The notes beneath the pieces were generated by a model. That model ran no database searches. It saw only the letters and a list, made by a program, of their open reading frames with translations, and was not told the origin of the DNA. Positions 1 through 9,029 of a stretch of DNA of 64,000 bases are shown one piece after another; positions within the stretch are counted from its first letter, which is position 1; each line of letters starts with the position of its first letter. The stretch is from Petrosia ficiformis (taxonomy: Eukaryota; Porifera; Demospongiae; Haplosclerida; Petrosiidae). The position numbers and the translations under genes are program-made. The DNA is taken from assembly GCA_947044365.1 (NCBI GenBank), contig OX345645.1, positions 3,309,741 to 3,373,740 of the forward strand, in the 5' to 3' direction.

Positions 1-292
1 CAGCAATATTAGTGCACTATAGTTAATTTGCTGTTTGTACTGATTTTATAAGTTTGCTCAATAAAGTTTCCTGTTGTCAGTTCTGCAGTCCCACCCCCCA
101 CTTCTGTACATGTAATTGTACATGTATAATTATGTACTGCATTTACTGAAGCTATTCTGTTATTGTACTGTTACTCTACCTCTTTTTTAATAGCATAGAA
201 TACATGTGCATTAGTGATGCTTACATTTTTAGTGATAGTATAGTTTCTAGAGATAGTTAATTAACTAAGGTTATTATAAAGGTTTGTAAAAG

Positions 293-576
293 TAGGGCTG
301 GGACGATTAATCAATTGATATTAAAAAATCTTCTCATTATCGATTATAAGTGTGATATCGATTATGCTAATTATTGCAGAAGACGTACTTTTCAAGCATG
401 TGATGGCAAATAATGTACAATATGGAAGTGACAGGAAGCCTTATTGATCACATAATGGGAGGAGTTTCCTGTATTAATTGACTTAATTGGCCTAATTACT
501 TCCGCTGATTTTAATCGATTATCAATTGACTTGTAGTGATAATCGATTTCAGAATCTCAGCCGATTCTCAGCCCTA
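293..576. mobile_element. hAT-like MITE with TAGGGCTGGGA ends
   Basis: The left end reads TAGGGCTGGGACGATTAATC and the right end, reverse-complemented, reads TAGGGCTGAGAATC, giving imperfect terminal inverted repeats. The interior is AT-rich with repeated ATCGATTA-type words and no coding capacity. The TAGGG ends resemble the better supported hAT-type elements at 10377 and 21117. I could not find a matching 8-bp target-site duplication, so the class is inferred from the termini only. Confidence 0.55.
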
Positions 577-925
577 CCTGAGAGTAAAAAGCCATTATTG
601 GACAATTTCAATTATAGTTATTGCAGCAGACCAGATATATAGTTATACATGTAGTTTATACCACAATTCATTAATAAATTTGGTTTATAGTTAGGAATGT
701 CAACATCATTCTAGTAATCCATCATCTCGACAATCCTACAATTAACAATTACTATTCATTTGAATATACATGTACATACATAACTCTGTTCCCAACTTCC
801 CACCACTATCCTAACCCTGCATCACCATGTATACTTTCCTTATAAATCTGTCGAGTGCTTGTGACCAAATTCATTAATCAATTCTGGTTGATAATCAATT
901 AAGTATATTTACCATAATCATGTAG

Positions 926-1000
926 GAGGAGGATCTTGAGCAAGTACAAGATAATTACAATAATACTGTGGCGGAAATGGCCCGAGCGAATCATTTCTTT
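926..1000 (+). CDS. internal exon of unknown membrane-protein gene (exon a)
   Basis: A 75-nt open stretch is bounded by a TAG acceptor and a strong GTAAGT donor at 1001. In phase 0 it reads EEDLEQVQDNYNNTVAEMAR followed by ANHFF, an acidic, helix-prone segment. It lies upstream and in the same orientation as the exons at 2344, 4633 and 5656. Linkage to them rests on the splice signals; the phase could not be verified because the preceding exon lies outside the window. Confidence 0.45.
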
Positions 1001-1334
1001 GTAAGTTTAGTATGAGGTTGTATAGGATGAACTACAGTGAAAATGAAACTGATAGTGTAATATTGTTTATAAATATAGTGGTTAGTATGTTTCATTCCCA
1101 GTTGTTTTTTATTCTGATCTATCAGAATTTTGGGGGGATGGATGCAAGTACTCATAGCATAATTTTTTGTAGAGATCGAGCCATTGAGGGGGATCAAGCC
1201 TTGGGATATATTTGAAATCAAGATATTATCAGACTGCTTGTATTCAGTGATGTCGAAATGGCCAGTCATTCAGGACATGTCCAATAAATCTAGTAAAGCC
1301 CCAGTTAAACTGATAAGTGTTTGGGCAGCAAGAC

Positions 1335-2060
1335 ACTGGGTTTAATGATATTATATATGCTTGTGTCACATACACATTGCGAACATGTATGTAGTTTGAT
1401 GAACGTATGTCAGACTGGGCGCTTGGTGATTAATGGGTGTGGCACATAAAAGAAGCTTAACCTGCAGGAAGAAAGCTGCTTGAGCTTAACCTGCAGGAAG
1501 AAAGCTGCTTGAGCTTAACCTCCAGGAAGAAAGCTTCTTGAGCTTAACCTGCAGAAAGAAAACTGCTTGAGCTTAACCTGCAGGAAGAAAGCTGCTTGAG
1601 CTTAACCTGCAGGAAGAAAGCTGCTTGAGCTTAACCTGCAGGAAGAAAACTGCTTGAGCTTAACCTGCAGGAAGAAAGCTGCTTGAGCTTAACCTGCAGG
1701 AAGAAAGCTGCTTGAGCTTAACCTGCAGAAAGAAAACTGCTTGAGCTTAACCTGCAGGAAGAAAGCTGCTTGAGCTTAACCTGCAGGAAGAAAGCTGCTT
1801 GAGCTTAACCTGCAGGAAGAAAGCTGCTTGAGCTTAACCTGCAGAAAGAAAACTGCTTGAGCTTAACCTGCAGGAAGAAAGCTGCTTGAGCTTAACCTGC
1901 AGGAAGAAAGCTTCTTGAGCTTAACCTGCAGAAAGAAAACTGCTTGAGCTTAACCTGCAGGAAGAAAGCTTCTTGAGCTTAACCTGCAGAAAGAAAACTG
2001 CTTGAGCTTAACCTGCAGGAAGAAAACTGCTTGTAGAAAACGTAACTAATAGGTGTTGAA
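1335..2060. mobile_element. decayed MITE copy hosting a minisatellite
   Basis: The flanks of the 29-bp minisatellite match the reverse-oriented MITE copies at 19018 and 62301: a CTTGTGTCAC segment, then TTAATGGGTGTGGCACATAAA on the left and CTTGTAGAAAACGTAACTAATAG on the right. The array unit itself corresponds to the MITE segment containing AGCAGAAAGAAAGCTG. This is therefore a diverged copy whose centre has expanded. Confidence 0.6.
1453..2033. repeat. 29-bp minisatellite, about 20 copies
   Basis: A near-perfect tandem array of a 29-bp unit beginning AGCTTAACCTGCAGGAAGAA; successive units start at 1482, 1511 and 1540. Copies differ by a few recurrent changes (GGAAG or GAAAG, CTGC or TTGC) that recur in blocks, suggesting higher-order amplification. 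Confidence 0.95.
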
Positions 2061-2343
2061 GCTGAAAGAGGTCACACTAGAGGTATGCATAAACCTTTAA
2101 AAAAGATTGGAAAACAATATTGTGTTTCAGACATGATAAATCATTAGTAAGGATTAAAGATCATCACAAACTATCATACATGTAGCTTGTTCTACATTAG
2201 CAAATACCAGTTAAAAAAGGGTAATTTTTTTTATGAAGAGTACTTATTGATAATTAAGAAGGGTTCCAATCCCCTTTTTAAAAACCCCTGTATAGACCAC
2301 ATTCCATATTTTTGATGGTATATCTGTTATTACTTGATTTCAG

Positions 2344-2612
2344 TGTATAGAAAGATCCACAACATTGAATGATGAAATGGAAATAGTTGTTACATTCGAT
2401 GAATTTGAACAAAGTGGTGACTATGTTTGGACGCTCCTCTTTCAATTTCCTCTTCTCGCTTATCTTGATGTCGCTCGTAAAAGAGCTCTAATTGATATTG
2501 TAGTCATAGTATTAGATATGGGTGGTCCTACTCTAGAGAATGCTCCTGAGGTCTTAGAAGATGTGTGTATCGGTACTTATGAAGTAAATTGGCTAACATC
2601 ATTTGACGAATC
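2344..2612 (+). CDS. exon b of unknown membrane-protein gene
   Basis: The exon follows TTGATTTCAG and ends at a GTAAGT donor. It is 269 nt, enters in phase 0 and leaves in phase 2. It encodes about 89 residues with an alternating hydrophobic and acidic pattern (for example MEIVVTFDEFEQSGDYVW, then VARKRALIDIVVIVLDMGG, then VCIGTYEVNWLTSFDES). The two trailing bases join cleanly to the exon at 4633 and restore a serine codon. No domain was recognised. The strands of hydrophobic residues suggest a beta-rich ectodomain. Confidence 0.7.
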
Positions 2613-2639
2613 GTAAGTTTATTACATATACAGTAGTAT

Positions 2640-2790
2640 GTGTCTATACATGTACATGTATGTGTAGTTGTGTGCACCACTATAGTACTATACATGTACA
2701 GTAGTATTGTAGTATGTGTGTGTCTATACATGTACAGTAGTATTGTAGTATGTGTGTGTCTATACATGTACATGTATGTGTACAACTCTA
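2640..2790. repeat. short TACATGTA-rich tandem repeat
   Basis: About four imperfect units of a roughly 36-bp motif containing GTGTCTATACATGTACAGTA and TATTGTAGTATGTG. Open frames on both strands here are artefacts of the repeat. Confidence 0.7.
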
Positions 2791-2907
2791 TAGTACTATA
2801 CTTTACTGTAATGTTACCCTCACAGTATTGATAAACATTACTTTTGTTGATTTTTTTATGTCTATGATAGTTTGTATCGTAATGCAGGGTCATGACCATA
2901 CTGATAG

Positions 2908-3444
2908 TACCGTACTGGTTCTAAAAATTCGCCAGAGTGGATTCTTTCAAGTGAATTTTTGAAGGCGAATTTTAGAGGTGAATAGCGCACGTTGAACCGT
3001 AAATAATTATTTTCAACTAAATTGGAGGGCGGAGAAATCAATTTTACATCGCTGGAAAGTATTATTGTCGGATGCAGCATTATGCTGTAGTGGCCACTAT
3101 GGATGATTTAGAAACAGCTGGTATATCGCTGAGAGAAGTACAAGTAGTTGTTATCTTTTTCTGGTGACCAAATCGACATTTTTCACATGAAGCAACTGGT
3201 TTGACGCGCTTTACATGGTTACAAGTAACAACATAATTATCGATAATACTAAAACACACTTCCTTACCTGGCCATTCACTGTCCACTCTTTTTAACTCAG
3301 CACACGTTGTCTAATTTAGAGGAGAATACCAAAATTAGAATATTATAAAATTAATGAAGGAATAGAATAAACAATGACCAAAATTTTATAAATAATTAAT
3401 TATTTTCGAATTTGGAATAGCGAATTTTTAGAACCTATACGGTA
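2908..3444. mobile_element. Tc1/mariner-type element with TACCGTA ends
   Basis: The left end TACCGTACTGGTTCTAAAAA and the right end, reverse-complemented TACCGTATAGGTTCTAAAAA, form about 25-bp terminal inverted repeats starting with TA, consistent with a TA target-site duplication. The body is about 537 bp. A 68-codon open frame on the - strand (3080-3286) contains a CxxC-like spacing but was not recognised, and may be a remnant or chance. Confidence 0.75.
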
Positions 3445-3530
3445 ACAATGTTTTAGATAAAACCTTTATCAAGATTATAATATTATTGATGCTTTTATGT
3501 AATTCCATTATTCAGCTATTTAGTATAAAG

Positions 3531-3948
3531 TAGGGTTGGGAAAAAGATTGGAATGTTCGTTCGACCCTTCATTCCTTTGCTGTACATTTGAAGCTAAATT
3601 TCTCCTCCCTTGAAGCTTCATTGCCACGCTCACTTTAATATTAACACATGTGTACTTGTGCAATCTAAATGTGTGTGATTGATAATGTGGGGTGTTCCAG
3701 AAAAGTTAAGGTTGCGTGTTATTGGCTGCATCTGTCTCATTTCTCAGTCCAGCGATGCTAAATCCAAGTAGAAACAGCGACAGGAACAAGACTAGTACTC
3801 ATTATAAAGCAATAATTCAGTTTTGAAGTCATTCTATAGCCAATTAAGGTAAGAGCAACATTGATAAAAACATGTGCGAACCTTCGGAAATTCGTTCAGT
3901 TTTGCTGACAGAGCTTCGAATGTTGTTTTGCAACATAAGGGTATATGT
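3531..3948. mobile_element. hAT-like MITE, same family as 21117-21499 but inverted
   Basis: The segment begins TAGGGTTGGGAAAAAG and shares long stretches with the reverse complement of 21117-21499, including TGCTAAATCCAAGTAGAAAC and the adjoining AGCGACAGGAACAAGACTAG. The right terminus is eroded. A candidate imperfect 8-bp duplication (GTATAAAG versus GTATAAGG) flanks it. Confidence 0.65.
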
Positions 3949-4124
3949 GTATAAGGAGAAAATATTATTTCTTTTTATTGGCTTTGTATACTAATAGATA
4001 TGCTTAAATTTAACTATACATATAATTAAAATAAAGGTGCTTTCAACTCTACATTTCAGTTCATATATGCATTATTATTAACACTTGTTACAGCACATGT
4101 ACATATGAAGGTGGAGGGTTACCA

Positions 4125-4127
4125 TGG

Positions 4128-4158
<31 letters not shown>

Positions 4159-4420
4159 GTGAGTGAGTCAGTGACTGTTACAAAGTCCAGTTCATATATA
4201 CACATGTACATGTATTTATTAATACTTGTCACAGTACATGTACATATGAAAGTAGAGATTCCATAGTGTGTACATGTGTGTGTGTGCGTGCGCGCGTACA
4301 CGAGTCAGTGAGTGTTACAAAGTCCCTGTATTTATTAAAACTTGTCACAGTACATGTATATATGAAGGTGGAGGAGTGTGTGTGTGCATGCAAGTGAGTG
4401 AGTCAGTGAGTGTTACCAAA
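4125..4420. repeat. (GT)n microsatellites and AGTGAGTCAGTGA direct repeats
   Basis: A run of GT dinucleotides near 4129-4155 is followed by two further partial copies of the same segment (GTGAGTGAGTCAGTGA, then TACAAAGTCC) near 4300 and 4400, indicating local triplication. Nothing coding is seen. Confidence 0.75.
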
Positions 4421-4632
4421 GAGTCACAGCTAAAACTACAATGCAAGGTGAAAAATGAACATGAAAAAATTTCCTAATATTTATGGTTCTAAGAGTTTTA
4501 TTGTATGATGGTAGCAAGGGTTCATTCTGTACAGCACAGCATTCACTATTCATGTGTATAGTTAATGTCCCAATCTACATGTATAACACATTGTATATTA
4601 TGTTTCATTACTTAATCACTTCTCCCATTTAG

Positions 4633-4886
4633 AGTATTGATACATATCTATGGTAGAAACGCGCCATTTAATGCGCAGGCAATCTCAGATGCATTTAAGG
4701 ACGGGATACGAGATGCCTACAATGACCCTAATAACAATTATGTGGTTGGATATCCTGATCAAAGTGACAGAATAGCTTTAAATCTGTCTGCTTCTGATGA
4801 GTTTACAAATGCAATACATCCAGGAGGACGTTCAAGTGATGGTGTAGACCCTACTCTGTATGCTGTCTTCATTGGGAGCTTTGGAT
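4633..4886 (+). CDS. exon c of unknown membrane-protein gene
   Basis: The acceptor is TCCCATTTAG and the donor GTAAGG at 4887. The exon is 254 nt, entering in phase 2 and leaving in phase 1, which matches both neighbours. It encodes VLIHIYGRNAPFNAQAISDA, then a stretch with FKDGIRDAYNDPNNNYVVGY, one N-glycosylation sequon (NLS) and PTLYAVFIGSFG. It looks extracellular, but no family was recognised. Confidence 0.75.
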
Positions 4887-4909
4887 GTAAGGACAAAATA
4901 ATATACTAC

Positions 4910-5195
4910 ATATTACAATCATGTGAATGTACATGTGCATGTATATGTTGCGAATGTACATGTACATGTGTATGTTGTCAATGCACATGTACATGTATAT
5001 GTTGCAAATTGTACATGTATATCTATCATGTGAATGTATATGTACACTTATATGTTGTGAATGTACATGTATATCTACATGTATCATGTGAATGTACATG
5101 TATATAATAGCTATCATGTCAATGCACATGTACATGTATATAATAGCTATCATGTCAATGCACATGTACATGTATATGTTGCAAATGTACATGTA
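4910..5195. repeat. TACATGTA-rich tandem repeat with TCATGTGAATG/TCATGTCAATG spacers
   Basis: An imperfect repeat of about 30-35 bp built from TACATGTACATGTATATG joined by TTGCAAATG or TAGCTATCATGTCAATGCA. It lies in the intron after exon c, and its open frames on both strands are not genes. Confidence 0.8.
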
Positions 5196-5655
5196 AGTCT
5201 TGTTGCAGTCAAGCACAAGTACAAAAGTGCTTCTCCTGTCCAATTCACAGTTAACAATTGTACACTGTATATCTTGTGAATGATGAAGTTATGGAAATGA
5301 ATCTGGTATAATAGTGAAGAACAGAAAGGAAGAATCAAGCAATTCAAATCTTATTTATTCAGACCTAGATGCATTCAATTAGGACAATGGTTATCTATAA
5401 ATCAATGTTATTGATGAGCTCATGTGGCACATCCATTGGATGGAAGAGCTGCTTAGTTGGTACTGCAGTTTACTTTAGGACCAAATGGTGCATATAATTG
5501 TCACTAACAGTATTATTAACTTGCTGACCTAACCATCCAATTGCCCATGCTTCAAAACCTAACTCGGCTTCAAAAGTAAAATCACATTGTGAATTAATAG
5601 AAACTTTATACTTTTCTCTTAGTCAAACCATTTCGTTTTATTTATTTCTTTACAG

Positions 5656-5876
5656 TCAATGTCTCATTTGAAGAAAGTGACAATTCGACTGTCAGTGTAC
5701 AATTTGGAGGAGAATTCACGTACAGTAGGAGTAATTTTGTTCGCAATCCTAACCCTATAAACTATGGATTGGAACCTGGTGACATTGTGTTTGCCTTTTT
5801 TGGTTCTGTTCTACTCGCAGCCCTCAGTTTCCTAATTATTCTGGGGTATTGTATTCATCCCTTCTTCCTTGCATGA
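5656..5876 (+). CDS. terminal exon d of unknown single-pass membrane protein
   Basis: The exon follows TTTCTTTACAG and enters in phase 1. It encodes FNVSFEESDNSTVSVQFGGE, FTYSRSNFVRNPNPINYGLE, PGD and then a hydrophobic span (VFAFFGSVLLAALSFLIILG), ending YCIHPFFLA and TGA at 5874-5876. Two sequons (NVS, NST) lie before the hydrophobic span. With exons a-c this suggests a type I membrane protein with a glycosylated ectodomain and a very short tail. An alternative 3' end is possible: a GTATTG donor within the last codons and an acceptor near 6905 would give a longer tail. The family was not recognised and may be lineage-specific. Confidence 0.7.
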
Positions 5877-6207
5877 GCACTGGTTAGTTTTATGATACTA
5901 GAGTATTCATGTGAAAAGGCACAATTGTGGTCACATTTATATTTAAATATTCGCCATTCAGCCATTTTAACAGGAAGTAGATGAAATTTAGTATCCAAGA
6001 AGCAGAATAATCACTCCTTCATAAATACCAAATTTCATTGGTTTTCTGTACAAAATACAGCTGAAAAACTAGCATTCAATGGTACATGTACGCAAAATTA
6101 ATATCTGAAGAAATTGTATCCTTTCACATAGACAGTATGTTTTGTGCCTTACTTGTATCTGAGAAATGGTAATACTACCATACTACGAAAAAACATACTA
6201 TTCTAGA

Positions 6208-6370
6208 TACCATGTTTCCTCGAATAGTACTTGCAGGTAGTAAATTGAGGGCGGGTACTATTAATTTAATGCGTGTGTTAGGAGGGGTGGAACACGCCTT
6301 TCAACTTGAACACGCATGCCTTTCAATGTGAACTATTTGACACGCGGGTATTATTCGAGGAAATACGGTA
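6208..6370. mobile_element. 163-bp MITE with TACC..GGTA ends
   Basis: The left end TACCATGTTTCCTCGAATAG and the right end, reverse-complemented TACCGTATTTCCTCGAATAA, are inverted repeats starting with TA. The element is short, non-coding, and probably Tc1/mariner-derived. Confidence 0.8.
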
Positions 6371-7260
6371 ACTCACCATATTCATTGGACATTGTAAATT
6401 TGATAATCATGTGACTGGAGAGCAGCTTGTCAATACATCATAAAAGAGCTAGAGTAGAAGACTGCCTACAACAATCATCAATGAGTAAAGGCCATTACAG
6501 CTTGTTGCAGTGATTACAACTCCCAAGTAACGCAATCATCCCACTTAATGATATTCATAGGTCTTACTTAAAAGCCAAATACATATGTACACAAAGGCAG
6601 ATGTTGCAATATCTGCAACAAGTGGCCTATATAAATTAAATTTTGGAAAATCCAGATTAGATTTATCTTTAGTAACAGTATGATTTCACTACTACTGGTT
6701 AGAAAGTACTTCACTTGCATTGAAGATCGCTATGTACACATTAAACATGACTAAAGTATGTTCACAGTTGACACAATTCATTATTTTATTGTACTGTGCC
6801 CTGCAGTGAACACACAAACACATACCAACACACAACCAAATTAGGTGTCCACTGAACATGAACATACTTTATTCCATCACTTTATTTTATCTCTTCTGTC
6901 TCTAGGTTCCTCTATCAGCCATTTGTTCATTCAATGGGTTATTTGTTTGTTTCAGTGCTTATAAGAACATCAACAAATCATGTAATAAAAGGCCATTTTA
7001 ATTTACGTAATTAAATAATTTTTTAGAGGTTCATGGAGTAATTAAAATAAACCACTGGTCTTTTGTTTTTTTTTTCTTCTTTAATTAAATTCTGTTTATT
7101 TTACATTTTCTACATGTAGTTCTGTTCTCAGATTTTCTTGACTGGTGTTTGTAGATTTTAGTAATTGTATGTCTGATTTTAAACTGAATTTTTTTATAGA
7201 TTTTATTAGTTAATGTCAAGTCGTGCGTATAAGTGTGAATGGTGGATCTTCATCTTTGAC
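6371..7260. other. intergenic stretch, no gene seen
   Basis: AT-rich sequence between the end of the + strand gene and the SINE pair. Apart from the possible alternative exon near 6905 nothing could be supported. The missing 3'-terminal MOCOS exon could lie in this stretch or in 7641-8640, but I did not find its expected conserved core. Confidence 0.5.
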
Positions 7261-7264
7261 TCGT

Positions 7265-7450
7265 TCTTCTATACAGTAAATAGTAAATAAAAGTAATTGC
7301 TGAGTGCCTTAATTAACACGAGAGAACTAATCTCAGCAATGAAGAACTGACACCCTCTTTCCAGGAAACAACACGACTGCAGTCAAACTCGAACCACTGA
7401 TCATTTGATTGGGAGGCTCAAGCTCTAACCACAAAGCCACGCTGCCTCAA
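7265..7450 (-). mobile_element. tRNA-derived SINE, - strand copy
   Basis: Read on the - strand, a head resembling a tRNA carries an A-box-like GTGGCTTTGTGGTTAGAGC (7422-7440) and a B box GGTTCGAGTTT (7385-7395). A unique body follows with GTTGTTTCCTGGAAAGAGGG. The related + strand copy immediately to the right shares the B box and this body. Confidence 0.7.
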
Positions 7451-7640
7451 AAAAAGGGGTGCCCATCAAACTGGGACTAGTAGATGGGAAAGAGAGTGGT
7501 TCGAGTTGAGCTGCAGTTGTGTTGTTTCCTGGAAAGAGTGTCTGTTTTTCTGTGGACTTTATTGCACCGTTAGGAGGGTTCTTCCTAATTAACTTCTCTA
7601 TAGAACTAAGGCTTGAAATGCCAGCTCGTATGTATGTATG
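7451..7640 (+). mobile_element. tRNA-derived SINE, + strand copy, head-to-head with the previous one
   Basis: The copy carries B box GGTTCGAGTTG (7497-7507) followed by GTTGTTTCCTGGAAAGAGTG, matching the body of the adjacent - strand SINE. The A-box region is diverged. The two copies form an inverted pair. Confidence 0.6.
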
Positions 7641-8640
7641 CATTAGTCACATAAATAGACCCTTGTGATAAATATGAAAGGCTGAGGACATGCAGTTCTG
7701 CTGGAATGCTAATTATAGCAGACATGGTGTTTTTGGGATAATGATATATTTGCTAACAGGATTTAGAAGAGCCATGCATACCTACCAATTGTGTTTCACA
7801 TCACTCTTGATGATCAAACCTCTCTGCCAGCACTCCTCAATAATTGAAGCACTGGTAATGAATAAATCAGTAATATAACATCAAATTGAAGGTCCTTGAA
7901 AGCATGGTTGTATCACCACCTCCAAGCTCATAATTTAGAAGCATATCACTACCTCCAAGCTTATAATTATGTTCATAAATGTGGTGTGCAGTAATCGGCA
8001 AATGCAGTAATCCTGCATTAGAACTAGTATGCCCCAGACCTTACATATTTTATTGCAGGAGGTCTGCCTATATGCTAAGGCATAGGATATGTTAATCATA
8101 TTATTTGAATGTTTATATATACTATTTTAGCAGGATTATAGCTATTTGGATCTGGAGGGCAAAGCCCGAGGAATCCAAATAGCTGTAATACCACAAAACA
8201 GTGTATAATGCTTTATTCATAGTGGAAATGTTCTGAATTCGTAGTGTAATATGTATGGCTTCCACTATACAGATAGTTCACATATGAATATCATTAGTTT
8301 ACCATTAGGAAAACATATTCATATTTTACTGGGAATCCATAATTTTGGATCCCTCATTATAGAATTATTGAATTACAGTAGATCAGTATAATGATAACAG
8401 TTATTAAGGAGAGATCCTGATATTAAATCACATGACCTGTAATAATAGCCTCACTGTCAAGCTGTTTGTTTTAAGTGGACAGGAATACTGTAACAGAATG
8501 ATCAATAGGATGGTTTCATTTGAACAAACAAATAAATAATTTATACACCAAGAAGAGGACCTGATAACTTATTTATGATTCAGTTCTCAGCAACTGTTGA
8601 TCATCAAGTAACAAGTATATACCAAATTTAGCCTATTGTG
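7641..8640. other. intergenic stretch with a small fold-back at 8133-8189
   Basis: Mostly featureless AT-rich DNA. A short hairpin has arms ATTATAGCTATTTGGA and TCCAAATAGCTGTAAT around a GC-richer loop containing GAGGGCAAAGCCC. No gene was supported. Confidence 0.5.
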
Positions 8641-8649
8641 AAATGTAGG

Positions 8650-8775
8650 GACTAATGGATGTATGGACTAATGGATGAATGGACTAATGGACTAATGGAT
8701 GAATGCACTAATGGACTAATGGATGAATGGACTAATGGATGAATACACTAATAGATGAATGATGTACATGTATGG
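8650..8775. repeat. ACTAATGGATGAATGG tandem repeat
   Basis: Irregular tandem repeats of ACTAATGG and ATGAATGG words over about 125 bp. Non-coding. Confidence 0.85.
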
Positions 8776-8924
8776 ACTAATGAGACAGATGAATAGAATT
8801 TTTTATGCCATATTAAACTGTCTGCTTTATATGGCATAATAGTCCAAACTCTCACTCTCTTCTTTCTTCCTTCCCTCATAATCTCTTCAATCTCAAACTC
8901 ATACCACCAACATGTATATCTGAC

Positions 8925-9029
8925 CTTACTTCCTCTCACAGCTAACAGTGTTTGAAGAGGTTCACTGCTCCTGATTCCTGATTTTTGATCAACACATATC
9001 ATTTGACAACGAGAACACCCTCCCACTAC
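8925..9029 (-). CDS. MOCOS: MOCOS exon 13 (MOSC domain, last exon found)
   Basis: The exon enters in phase 0 after TGTCCAG and encodes VVGGCSRCQMICVDQKSGIR and then SSEPLQTLLAVRGSK. The CxRCQMICVDQ segment is the hallmark C-terminal MOSC motif. Two donors are possible: GTCAG after 8925, or the better consensus GTAAGG, which would end the exon at 8930. Confidence 0.88.

Noticed and set aside
1453..2033. CRISPR array
   Set aside because: Units are directly abutting 29-mers without unique spacers, in a eukaryotic context.
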